A DNA stretch of 29,193 nt from Chara braunii (taxonomy: Eukaryota > Streptophyta > Charophyceae > Charales > Characeae). Below are positions 18,273-27,441 of this stretch, in pieces. The position numbers and the translations under genes are program-made. Position 1 is the first letter of the stretch, and each line of letters opens with the position of its first letter. The notes under the pieces were generated by a model. That model searched no databases and was not told the DNA's origin. It saw nothing but the letters and a program-made list of their open reading frames with translations. Location of the stretch: assembly GCA_003427395.1 (NCBI GenBank), contig BFEA01000166.1, positions 1,018,555 through 1,047,747 on the forward strand. The letters are read 5' to 3'.

Positions 18273-19529
18273 TTTGTCTCTGTCACGATCTTCCATCAGC
18301 AGATGTCAGCCTCGGCAGATGCAGGCAGATCCGTGTTTCTGGTCTTGGGCGGCCTACTGCCCGTAGCCCCGGTTGACCCACTTTTTCTCCTTGTCCGTTA
18401 GGTACTGTGGCCCCAACAGATGGGCAATAACGGTCCAGACCCTCTCTCCCCACCCACTTAGCCATTTTTTTTACTTAATGCCCTTTCGTAGATCACGCTT
18501 GGGTATCCCAGAAGACTGAGTTCCCCATGGAAGGTAATTAGTAATTACTAACTAGTACAACAATGGGTATTTACTATTTACTATTTACTATTTACTATTT
18601 ACTATTTACTATTTAGACTCTTCTGAAGTATTTGGCTCTGATCCTGTGTAGAGTTCGTATGATCGTGGCAAACTTTTGTTTGTATGAAGTTTCAAGTTTT
18701 CAACCCGTAAGCGCTGTAGCTCTTTGCTGTCATAGACCTGAATTCTTCCCTATTCCAGATGAAGTCTACTTTTTTTTTTTTTTTTTTTTTTTTTGTTGTT
18801 GTTGTTGTTTTTGTTGTTTTTGGAACCGCAGTGCCCCATCTATTCTGGGGGGTTGCAGTCCCGTTACTTGTCACCGGCAAGCATGAAACAGAGTTCGAGA
18901 GTCGGAGAATAGCAGCAAGAGCAATCCCAGACCCGTCGTCCTAGACGCTATGCAGCGGGGAAAGGTAGGGGAGGGGAGGGGGGTTAGCGGCTGAAGTCTA
19001 CATTTTTAAACTTGTGGGAGGACATGATCTTCGAGTACAATCAGCTTCGTTTCCAAGAACACTCCCTGATGCTGTTTCTTTTTTTTCTTTTTTTTTCGTT
19101 GTCCGTTCTTTCAAGAATCAAGTCGCTGTGCTAACAGCTCATGATCTTGGTCCAACCTGCTTTCTGCTTTTTCTTTCTGTCCTTCTCTCTGATTTGTGCC
19201 ATTTTTCTTTCTCTCCCTTCTCTGATTTGTGCCATGTGATGAGAGAAGGAGATGATCGACGAAGCTCTTTCCACATACCGATTGTCCGTCCTTACCCAGC
19301 GATCTCAGAAAGCCACACTCAGCTTTCATAAACACCAGGTAGGTGAGTACAGGGCCGGTATGCCCGCCCATTGAAATTCCTTTCCTTTGGATAAAAATAT
19401 CATCAAAATTGATCAAATCGTCAAATACTATTCAATAGCACAAAAAAAATATGTTCATGAGTAAGAAATCCACCATCCTCAATACATCACTCAGTCGAAT
19501 CGACTTCCAGCCCACTTCCCCCCTTGTGA
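18273..19529. other. No supported gene; simple repeats only
   Basis: Contains a heptamer array, a T24 run followed by TTG repeats (18770-18830) and a quadruplex-type run GGGGAGGGGAGGGGGG (18968-18983). Two T-rich pyrimidine tracts lie at 19076-19098 and 19160-19220. Short plus and minus frames overlap and are not credible. Confidence 0.5.
18569..18615. repeat. Heptamer array (TATTTAC)n
   Basis: About 6.7 perfect units of seven bases. The unit length equals that of the plant telomere repeat but the sequence does not. Confidence 0.95.
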
Positions 19530-19910
19530 TGTGTTTCAGTTGGAATGTTGCTGTGTTTTAGCTTTAAGTGTGGCTGTGCTCCAGTTGGAATCGCTGTGTT
19601 TCCAGCTACCATCTTCACCCCAATAGACGCCCGGTCGTTATCGTTGCATCTTGTCCATGGACTGAAAAATGCCATGCCCCAAATACAGCTATAATGATCG
19701 GGCGTTATATCCCGGGTGAAGACGGAAGCGTGTGTGCCTGTGTTGCAGCTGGAACGTATGTGTTCCAGCTGGTGTGGCTGTGTTTAAGCAGCACAGCTGC
19801 TGTGTTCCAGCTGCAACGGATGTGTTCCAGTTGGAATGGTTTTTGTTCCAGGTGAAATGGCTGTGTTCCAGCTGGAATGGAATGGCTGCGTTCCAGGCTC
19901 GATGTGGTTG
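19530..19910. repeat. CAGCTGG minisatellite, second block, split by a MITE
   Basis: Units such as GTGTTCCAGCTGGAATG and GTGTGGCTGTGTT recur between 19540 and 19605 and again between 19736 and 19905. The intervening 123 bases are a family C MITE. The same minisatellite word reappears at 20285-20345 and 20590-20616. Confidence 0.85.
19606..19728. mobile_element. MITE-like element, family C (copy 2)
   Basis: Inverted ends begin CTACCATCTTCACCCC on the left and, as reverse complement, CTTCCGTCTTCACCCGGG on the right. They extend inward through GCCCGRTCRTTAT, giving nearly 40 paired bases. ACAGCTATAATGA lies at 19685-19697, 43 bases from the right end, exactly as in the copy at 6888. Its position inside the minisatellite shows that it inserted later. 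Confidence 0.85.
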
Positions 19911-20161
19911 TTGTACGGACCCATAACTACTGCTGAAGCCGCCTGTGGAACATGTGGGCAGAGATAAGTCCCGTTTGAGTGACAGGGTATACAATGTACC
20001 AGTGGGGAGGTAACATGCGCGATTGGAGCTGAGTGTGCGAGAATTGCCGACGCGTCCGTCTGGTGTTGAGTGTGGTGTTGTGTTGAGTTTGGACGGTACA
20101 GCCTTGCAGGTTTGGGGTGGATATCCGGACCGGTATGGTCCCACTTTTGAACACCATGTCC

Positions 20162-20217
20162 TGGCTGTAGTGGTTAAGAGACATGGCTCTTTTGGCCAAG
20201 GTCTCAGGTTCTAATCT
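20162..20217 (+). ncRNA. tRNA-Leu/Ser-like sequence, probable SINE head
   Basis: TGGCTGTAGTGGTTAAGAG (20162-20180) resembles the A box and variable D-loop of Leu/Ser tRNAs. GGTTCTAATCT (20207-20217) is a B box with two or three mismatches. It lies in a T-arm whose stem CTCAG/CTGAG pairs perfectly. The anticodon region does not give a canonical arm, so I read this as a tRNA-derived retroposon head or tRNA relic. Confidence 0.5.
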
Positions 20218-20353
20218 GAGGCCCAGATGTACGGATCCAGAACTCCTGTGTTCCTGCCCAAGAATGGCTACTGTGATGGAGCTGAAAGTCAGATGTGTTC
20301 CAGTTGAAGTCTTGCTGTGTTCCAGTGGAACTTGCAGAGGTTTCCCAGATCAA

Positions 20354-21109
20354 GGGTCATTCCCGACTTCGCAGCTGCGATCTGTAGTTGAGGAAATCTC
20401 ATGCCGTTACAAGAACGCGCACGACGCATGTGCTTGTCGTCACGTTTCCTCTACATCCATCCCAGATGACGTTGCTGTACCGTCGATATCTCTGCGGATA
20501 TCATGGGAAAGGGTCATTCCCGACTTCGCATCTGCGATCTGTAGTTGAGGCAATCTCACACCGTTATGAGAAGGCGCACGATGCACGTGCTCCAGTTGAA
20601 GTCTTGCTGTGTTCCAGTGCAGAGGTTTCCCAGATCAAGGGTCATTCCGGACTTCGCAGCTGCGATCTGTAGTTGAGGCAGTCTCATGCCGTTACAAGAA
20701 CGCGCACGACGCACGTGCTTGTCGTCGCGTTTCCTCTACATCAATCCCAGATGACATTGCTGTACCGTCGATATCACAGCGGATGTCATGGGAAAGGGTC
20801 ATTCCCGACTTCGCAGCTGTGATCTGCAGTTGAGGCAATCTCATACCGTTATGAGAAAGCGCATGATGCATGTGCTTGTTGTCGCGTTTCCTCGACTTCC
20901 ATCCCAGATGACGTTGCTGTACCGTCGATATCTCTGTGGATATCATGGGAAAGGGTCATTCCTGACGTCGCAGCTGCGATCGGTAGTTGAGGCAATCTCA
21001 TACCATTACGAGAATGTGCATGATGCGCGTGCTCGTCGTCACATTTCCTCGACATCCATCCCAGATGGCGTTGCTGTACCGTCGATATCTCTGTGGATAT
21101 CATGGCAAC
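20354..21109. repeat. 157-bp satellite-like tandem repeat, five units
   Basis: Units begin GGGTCATTCC at 20354, 20511, 20639, 20796 and 20953. Steps are 157, 128, 157 and 157. Each unit has GCAGCTGCGATCTGTAGTTG, a GAGAA...GCGCA block, ACGTTGCTGTACCGTCGATA and ATATCTCTGTGGATAT. The short second step is where the unit's second half was replaced by a minisatellite segment. That segment (TCCAGTTGAAGTCTTGCTGT through TTTCCCAGATCAAGGG) is also present just before unit 1, at 20301-20356. A period of 157 is not a multiple of three, so open frames here cannot be a repeated protein. Confidence 0.95.
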
Positions 21110-21194
21110 CCATGCTAAGTTGCCAACCCGTCACTAGCTCTGGGGTTATCTCGGCGGTTAGCGACAGTTATAGCATGGGTTGGCTGCAGCCAAC
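21104..21194. mobile_element. Short foldback element with a 16-bp perfect palindrome
   Basis: CAACCCATGCTA (21106-21117) is the exact reverse complement of TAGCATGGGTTG (21171-21182). The right arm runs into the palindrome GTTGGCTGCAGCCAAC (21179-21194). It abuts the end of the 157-bp satellite. No target duplication found. Confidence 0.65.
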
Positions 21195-21284
21195 TCATCT
21201 CAGAGGTGAACGGTAAGTGACATTGTGGGAGCGTTCTTGATGTCAACTGCAGAGATCAACTGTTAGGACTCAGGGAAAGTTAAG

Positions 21285-21290
21285 AATTCA

Positions 21291-21326
<36 letters not shown>

Positions 21327-21335
21327 AATTCAATA
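21285..21335. repeat. Poly(A) flanked by a 10-bp direct repeat
   Basis: GAATTCAATA at 21285-21294 and again at 21326-21335 flanks a run of about 31 A. This resembles a target-site duplication around a retroposed tail with no body. The last A of the left repeat merges with the run. Confidence 0.8.
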
Positions 21336-21395
21336 ACTAGATGTCATTTGGAACATCAGTTTAAATTGGAGCAATATGAGAGCTAGCCTGCGGGT

Positions 21396-21433
21396 GCAGC
21401 GCTACCGGGAGCGCTGCGCCTGGTGCGACCAGG
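21396..21433. other. Two adjacent perfect hairpins
   Basis: GCAGCGCT-ACCGGG-AGCGCTGC (21396-21417) is followed one base later by CCTGG-TGCGA-CCAGG (21419-21433). The arrangement recalls the D and anticodon arms of a tRNA, and GTTCGGAACC follows at 21442, but the sequence is too far from any tRNA to call one. Confidence 0.6.
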
Positions 21434-22757
21434 CACGCCCGTTCGGAACCTCACGTCTTCATACGGTAACCGTGTGCTAGTGGTGGGAGAGACAGGTGAG
21501 TGGTGGCGGGCGGGAGTGTATGGCAAGGGAGGATGGCAGGGCGGATGTGGCGAGGAGCGTTATTGGAGCGCAGTGCCGTCACCCGGGAAGGCAAGTTAGG
21601 TGACACTCTTGTTGGGTTGGCGTGCATGGATGAGGTGCGTGGGGCGACGCCACATGGGCAGATGGGCTATGGGGGCTGGGGGGTTCCCCTTCTTCCTCAA
21701 CAGTGTGGTAAGTAAAACTCTATGAAGGCTTGAACCTCCTGTGGTGACTCGCCCCAAAGCGTTTGGCGAGGAGGTGCCGCACTGTCTTCGATTCTTCTTG
21801 GGGGGATTGAAGATGGCCGTTGAAGTTTTCAGTGCTAGTACTGCCGTAGAGCCTAGTGGCTAGCAGTGGGAGGAGGGCGTCTCTCCTTCCCTGAAGACGT
21901 TGGGGTAGGGTTTGAGGGGAAAGAGGTAAGGTGGGGATGTTTAGGAAGTAGGGATGGAGGTTTCTCGTTGGTTCATAGTTCTTAGGGTCATGGTCCTGCC
22001 CATGGATGGTTTGGTTTGCTCATACTCAAATAATTACTATTAATCTTCTGATTTTGATCTGATCTGAATTTAGAGTTGATCGATCCTTATGGTTGATTGG
22101 GAGGATGAATCCCACTTTTGCTTTCTTCTGTGATTTCTCAATTAGTTACTCCGAAGTAGTTGACGTTGTTTAATTCTGATCATAAGAGTCGTATGATCTT
22201 TTTTGTCTTGAAATAATTTCAATTCTGTTAAAAAAACTCTTGACTTCTTACAAATTTTCTCAAAAACATTGCAATCTCGTTTGCTAAATGATTCTCAAAC
22301 TGCGGTGTGAGAATCGATTCGAAAATCCTTTTTGGGATATCAAAATCTATATCAAAATCTATCATTCGTTGGTTCTTTTGGATTATACATGTCCTATTTT
22401 CAGTTCTGTATTTGATTCCCTAATTGGAGAATTGAAGTAATTTTGTACTCGGGTTGTATTTTGCTTTTCTTAGTTGTAGGCTATTTCTTTTTACTTTTCG
22501 CTTGGTAAACAGAAGGTTTTTGGCCTTTTGTGTCTTGAGGAATTTTCGATTGGTTCACAGTTTCACTTGGTATACGGTATATGGATACACAGGCATTGGT
22601 CAGGATTGGGGAGTTTGTGTTGTGGAGCGTATTACCCTGGAGAGGGAGGGGTGTGGACTTGACGTTTTCAGGGCCGGGCTGATGTTGGGGTCGGATCAGT
22701 CATGGCAGTTGGGGGAGGGGGTCAAGGGGGTTGAGAGGATTGATTTGGGGAACTCTA
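21434..22757. other. No supported gene; composition shifts from GC-rich to AT-rich
   Basis: 21434-21730 is GC-rich with a 71-codon Gly/Arg-rich plus frame (21500-21715) of no recognisable family. From about 22020 to 22560 the DNA becomes clearly AT-rich, with a short tandem ATATCAAAATCT (22338-22361) and a hairpin GATTCTCA/TGAGAATC (22290-22315). A 108-codon plus frame at 22454-22780 runs into the downstream repeat and is probably chance. Confidence 0.5.
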
Positions 22758-23945
22758 GTTCTGCGGGGGCATGTGCTTGATGTGGTAAGGAAATTGTAAG
22801 TCCCTGAGGGAGCTGTAGTGACCTGGAGGAAAGGGTAATTAGGTGTGGAGAAGGGGGAATTGTAGTTCTGCGGGGGCATGTGCGTGATGTGGTAAGGAAA
22901 TTGTAAGTCCCTGAGGGAGCTGGAGCGACCGGGGGAAGAGGTAATTAGGGTGGGGAAGGACGGAGGGGGAACCCAGTTCTGCGGGGGCATGTGCATGATG
23001 TGGAAAGGAATTGTAAGTCCCAGAGGGAGCTGGAGTGACCCAGGGGAAGGAGCAATTCTAGGGTGCTTGGGTGTTCCAAAAAAAATAAAAACGATGATGT
23101 TCTGCCAGTCAAATAATCAAGGTGAGTGGGAGAAGTAGATGGTGGGATATCGAGCGTCCTACTAGTGAGGGGGCTAGCTTGTAGGATGGAAATAGGGTAC
23201 AGCAGCAGTGGAGATGGTGGCTCTGATGCAGTAAGTCTTGCCGGAGTGTGGTAAAGGGGATTCATGGAGGGTTCTAAGTCGTTTTCTAATTTTTGCCTAT
23301 GTTCCTGTTTTCTTAGCCATACTTCCAAACCATCTGCGAATTTTTCATATGGGACGCTGCAGCAGGTGCTGCTCCCCACGTGGGAAAGGGTGATTAGGGT
23401 GGAGAAGGGGGGAACTGTAGTTCTGAGGGGGCATGTGCATGTTGTCGTAAGGAAATTGTAAGTCCCTGAGGGAGCTGGAGCGACCCAGGGGAAGAGGTAA
23501 TTAGGGTAGTGAAGGAGGGAGGGGGCACCCAGTTCTGCGGGGGCATGTGCATGATGTGGTAAGGAAATTGTAAGTCCCAGAGGGAAGTGGAGTGATCCAG
23601 GGGAAGGAGCGATTCTGGGGTGCTTGGGTGTTCCAAAAAATGATGGAGTTCTGCCGGTTCAAAAATTGAGGTGAGTGGGAGAGAAGTAGATGGTGGGATA
23701 TCAAGCGTCATACTAGTGAGGGGGCTAGGTCGTAGGATGGAAATAGGGTACAGCAGCAATGGAGATGGTGGCTCTGCTGCAGTAAGTCTTGCCAGAGTGA
23801 GGTAAAGGGGATTGATGGGGGGTTTCTGAGTCGTTTTTTGAATTTTGCCTATGTTCTTGTTTTCTTAGCGGTACTTCCAAACCATCTGTAAATTTTTCAT
23901 ATGGGACGCTGGGTCCAGTTCCCAGCACGTGCCGCTCCCCATGAA
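22758..23945. repeat. ~550-bp direct duplication with ~110-bp internal subrepeats
   Basis: Blocks at about 22840-23380 and 23392-23940 are collinear at an offset of 552-557 bases. They share AGCRATTCTRGGGTGCTTGG, TAGATGGTGGGATATC, AGGATGGAAATAGGGTACAG and CCAAACCATCTG. The left part of each is made of subrepeats beginning GTTCTGCGGGGGCATGTGC, at 22758, 22865, 22976, 23420 and 23532. On the minus strand both copies preserve a reading of VPYEKF followed by DGLEV and LRKQEHRQ (about 23365-23300 and 23910-23850). Beyond that the frames diverge, so an ancestral coding segment is possible but not shown. Both copies also have plus-strand TTTTCTTAG after a pyrimidine run. Confidence 0.9.
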
Positions 23946-24340
23946 TAGATTGGAGCTTTGATTTTTTATTTTATTATTTTTTTTTTTTTAAGAGAAGATG
24001 AAACGGTATTCACCAGTTCGCAGTAGCGAATGCAGATCCCAGGGCTCGATCCCTTGTTCCCCATCTTACCTGTGTACAGTATTGATGTCAACCCGTAGAT
24101 TTGAACCTTCGACCTGTCGAAACGCCAGTGGTAGGTAGATTGTCGTAGGTCACAACTTAGAAGGGAATCGAACTGTAGACTTGTAGGGTAGGAGTCTAGA
24201 CAGTTCCGAAGTCGTAGTTGTAGGTTGTCTGAAAGGTCAAGGTCGTAGCTGCTACTTACCTGAAGGGGCAAAGTCGTAGCTGCCACAACACCGAAAGGCC
24301 AAGTCGGAGGTTTCTAGAAGTGGCCTTTCGGAGTGAGCCT
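23946..24340. repeat. tRNA-like patches and a 31-bp tandem repeat
   Basis: A T-rich run lies at about 23960-23990. Then two minus-strand B-box-like strings occur, GGTTCAAATCT (24107 down to 24097) and AGTTCGATTCCC (24174 down to 24163). Neither has a clear A box, so a tRNA-derived element is only suggested. At 24209-24308 a ~31-bp unit beginning AAGTCGTAG or AAGGTCGTAG repeats three times. CCGAAAGGCC (24291-24300) pairs exactly with GGCCTTTCGG (24322-24331). Confidence 0.55.
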
Positions 24341-25090
24341 ACGTTGAACAGAGGGAAGTGGTCAAGTGGTGGTAGGCCACCTTGCTGAGTCAACAGTCCC
24401 AGTTAGGCAGTCCAGTCCTGTCCAGCAAGTACCGTCTGGGACTGTGTGCACCAAGGGCCAAGGGACANAGGGCAGACCANCGCAGCGCAGAAGTATAAAT
24501 CAAGAGGCTGCGTCCAGCCATTCATTCATTCCTGCGGATTCCATGCGGAAGCGCTGCCTCAGCAGCTTGTGCGAGGAGGTCTGCAGTATGCCCGAAGAAG
24601 GAGTGGGCAGAGAAGTGTAGTGTAGCGATAAGGTAGTGGCAGCTAGCGCTGCCATATCTATAGTAGTGTGTGTGTGTGTGTTGCGTGTGGTTACAGAGTG
24701 TTGCGTGTGGGACATCCAGGGTGATCCAAAATGTGAACAGTGAGCCATAGCCAGTGGAAGCGAACTTACCTGGAAGACATATCTTTGTGTACTGTGTGGG
24801 CGCATGTCGCCAGTTGTGTGTTGCTGTGCACGTGCATGAAAAGCGTGAATAAGTCGAGTCTGATTGCAAAGATAAGCGTTCTTTAGCAAAAATGTCTGCG
24901 CGCTAGCGCAGCGGTAACGCTGCGCTAGAGCGTCACTATTACGATGTGCGGGCAGCGGGGGATCGCACGGGGGCAGCTGCGGATAAGCTGCGCTTAAGCC
25001 AGAACTTGCTGTTGGGTATGGCGGAGGCGGAGAGGTGATAGAGTGTGTGGGCACTGAGGTGGAGGCCGCTTCGAGGGAGCACAACCATGC
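24341..25090. other. No supported gene; GCAGC/GCTGC hairpins and a GT microsatellite
   Basis: Features here are GGCAGCTAGCGCTGCC (24638-24653), (GT)8 at 24666-24681 and the GTAA-loop hairpin at 24903-24928. GCAGCT-AGCTGC follows at about 24965-24982. A 199-codon minus-strand frame (24500-25099) crosses these elements. It is His/Thr/Ser-rich, has no recognisable domain and contains a CA-repeat-encoded stretch, so I do not call it a gene. Ns at 24468 and 24480 make the left edge unreliable. Confidence 0.45.
24903..24928. other. Perfect 11-bp hairpin with a GTAA loop
   Basis: CTAGCGCAGCG-GTAA-CGCTGCGCTAG. As RNA this would be an 11-bp stem capped by a GNRA tetraloop (GUAA). The left half, TAGCGCAGCGG, also matches the RNA polymerase III A-box pattern exactly, but no good B box follows. 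Confidence 0.85.
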
Positions 25091-25885
25091 ACCTGCCATA
25101 GCCTAATCTTGGCCAACGAAAGTTGGTAATCCTAGATTGGCCGCAAAAGGAAGGAGAGAGATGTGGGGTCAGTCAACGGGCAGGATCTGCGCATCGTACA
25201 TATCAGTATTACGACCTGATCAGGGGCTTTGTCCACTGATTATAGATACGGAGAACGATTGCGTTGCTGGAGCGGATGCAGTTTTATCTGGATGAAGAGC
25301 TGGACATGAGGGACGAGAGTGCATCGATAAACGTCGACATCCGGGAGACAGATGACGGACTTCATTCCATGATCGGTATCGTCCACCGTTGCTGACAACG
25401 GACTTCAAGCTGGGAGCGGGGTTGTACACTGTTGCCTTTGCTCCTACTTCGGGCAGGGTGTTGCTCAAGATTTTCTGATTTCTGGTGCTCTGACGAATCA
25501 TTGACCGTGTTTCCCTAAATATGAAGCGTTGTGTTCTCTGTGGTGAGTATAGATGATTATGTTCTCCTAGATTCTAACCACTAGGCTAAGTCTTGTTAGT
25601 ATAGAGTAGTACCGGTCACGGTTGTTCGGGGGTGTAATTGGTACTTTGTGGACTGGTGATTCGACAAGTGGGCTAATTTTAATTAGGGTTGGTGTCCATT
25701 GTGTTAGTGCTTTTAAGATGATTGCCGAAGTGTTACCTCGTGGTTAGTCTGTGGGTAAGTGCATGACACCATTGGGGATTTTGTTTGTGTTCTTGGTTGG
25801 TAGTGGGTTTTTGGTTGGTAGTTTGTTATCTAGCTTGGATTCCACTAGAGTAGGGTTGTTTGATAATGGTGGTTTGGAGAAGGGG
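25091..25885. other. No recognisable feature
   Basis: About 800 bases, GC-neutral then T/G-rich toward the right. Open frames are short (93 codons at most, 25220-25501 minus) and have no family resemblance. Confidence 0.5.
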
Positions 25886-26183
25886 TAGATTAGGAATTGA
25901 CTTTTGGTTTAAATTAGGGAATGCGAATTTCGTTTTAGGGTTGGGATTGGGATCATCGGTTTCGTAGCCTTGTAGGGCTGTGGTGGGGATAGGTTTGGCC
26001 GGGAGTGCCTTGCTTAGCCCGTTTGACCGAATCATGTGGGATAGATTAGGAATTGACTTTTGTTAAATTAGGGAATGCGAAATTTGTTTTAGGGTTGGGA
26101 TTGGGATCATCGGTTTCGTAACCTTGTGGGGCTGTGGTGGGGATAGGTTTGATCGGGAGTGCCTTGCTTATCCCGTTTGACCG
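25886..26183. repeat. ~156-bp tandem duplication, two copies
   Basis: TAGATTAGGAATTGACTTTT starts both copies (25886 and 26042). Both contain GGGATTGGGATCATCGGTTT, GGGCTGTGGTGGGGATAGGT and CCCGTTTGACCG. The second copy leads directly into the LINE 3'-end signature, so the duplication may lie in a LINE 3'UTR. Confidence 0.9.
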
Positions 26184-26190
26184 CAGCAAA

Positions 26191-26235
26191 TGATGTGAGG
26201 GACACGGGACCCGTTTCCCGGCTATATGAATATGG
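26191..26235 (+). mobile_element. 3'-end signature of a LINE, plus strand
   Basis: GATGTGAGGGACACGGG then CCCGTTTCCCGGCTATATGA. This matches the minus-strand end at 5430-5382 closely, and the end of the LINE at 27820-27861 more distantly. No poly(A) follows here. Confidence 0.6.
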
Positions 26236-26599
26236 AATTCTTCTTTTTATTTTTATTTTGTTTTTCAAAAAGAAGATCAGCATGGCCGCTAGCTAGGCAA
26301 GGATGACACACGTAAATCGACAAATGTCAAATGGTCCAAATAAAAAAATAAAACTAACAATCACTAAATAATAATTTAATAAATATCCACCATCCAAAGT
26401 TTCTTTTAACCAAATATTGACTGCATCTGGCGGGTGGATTTCCCCCCCCCCGCGCAGGTGATTGATGCCTCCGCCTGGCAACCCGAGAATGCAGCCACCG
26501 CTCTGGGCCCAGTGATGCAACGACACTGCCCCGACAGGGCTTTTCCCTCAGCAGACCAGCTGGTTCCTGTGTGTGTGCTGGAAACCAATGAAAAATATA
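26236..26599. other. No clear feature ahead of the LINE coding fragment
   Basis: An AT-rich stretch at 26236-26400 is followed by C9 at 26442-26450 and a plus-strand frame (26434-26643). That frame could be the upstream edge of the LINE but carries no motif I recognise. Confidence 0.4.
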
Positions 26600-27441
26600 T
26601 CGTCCCTATTTCTTGTCAGTACCGGCCTATAGATTGCCAGTAGACCCAAGAAATTGGGAATGGGACCACCCACTCAAAAGACGAGCTTATGTACCGCTGC
26701 ATGATTATACAGTTAGAATGGGGCACCAAATTGCTAGGCCAAAACTGGATGTAAACTGGATTGTGGTCAGGAGATGGATGGCCACAAACTGGATAATGGG
26801 TTCTTTGCCATGTCTGGCAGCTGCACTGCCAGCCTTTTGGAAACTGTTAATGGTCCTGTCAGTGGTGAAGCATTCAGGTATCCTCTGGTTGATTGCTCAT
26901 CAAGCCCTTCCCACAGCGATGTGGTGTGCCAGAAGAACGCACAAGGCCCTCGCCTCGCTGTGAGCTGTGTCCGGGATTGATATTGGAAGACCTGCAACAC
27001 TTCTGTTTGTTTTGTGACTTGGCCCGTCCTCTGTGGGCATGGTGGAGAAGTTCATTGGTGCCGGTGCCGGCAGCAGCTGAAAGATGGACTGATGATTTTG
27101 TGCTGCTGGGGTCAGCATCGAGACGAACGCAAGTACCGGGACAGCTTGGCTACGCAGAAGAAACTTTGAGAGCGTCCATTCTTTGGACATTATGGACACT
27201 ACGGAATTCAGCAACCAGAAGGGGGGAGAGAATCACGCCCCCAATGGTTCGGGTGGAGATAAAGTACTTGATCAAGAAGGCAATCCACACTGATTGGACT
27301 TACAAAGTACAAAACAAAGGCTTCACAGCTAAAGCGACAAAGCGATTTGTTACCAGATGGCAGTCCTTCACAGGACTGCTGACGGTCCAACAGCAACCTC
27401 CACTGCACCTGGAGCTGAAATTCTCTACCTTCTTCCTTTGA
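26600..27441 (+). pseudogene. LINE reverse transcriptase C-terminus with RT zinc-binding domain, frameshifted
   Basis: The first piece (frame starting 26613) contains FWKLLMVLSVVKHSGILWLI followed by HQALPT and ARRTHK. This is the layout of the segment just before the RT zinc-binding (zf-RVT) domain. It stops at 26963. The zinc-binding domain continues in another frame: RCELCPG, then LEDLQHFCLFCDLARPLWAW. That gives Cys-x2-Cys, His and Cys at codons 23, 26, 36 and 41 of the frame opening at 26893. One frameshift near 26940 therefore separates them. The second frame stays open to TGA at 27439-27441, with a basic tail. The RT palm is missing, as in ordinary 5'-truncated LINEs. Confidence 0.85.

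Noticed and set aside
18569-18615. The TATTTAC heptamers as a variant telomere repeat
   Set aside because: It is a short isolated microsatellite lacking the G-run strand asymmetry of telomeres.
20354-21109. A CRISPR-like array
   Set aside because: The whole 157-base unit repeats with no unique spacers, and the context is eukaryotic.
20183-21216. Open frames with repeated words across the satellite, suggesting a repeat protein
   Set aside because: The unit is 157 bases, not divisible by three, so each frame shows a different peptide per unit. The similarity comes from the DNA repeat.
24083-24180. Functional tRNA genes on the minus strand
   Set aside because: B-box-like strings are present but no A box, acceptor stem or anticodon arm could be assembled.
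24500-25099. A 199-codon minus-strand frame
   Set aside because: It crosses hairpins and a GT microsatellite, and its composition follows these repeats. No domain is visible.
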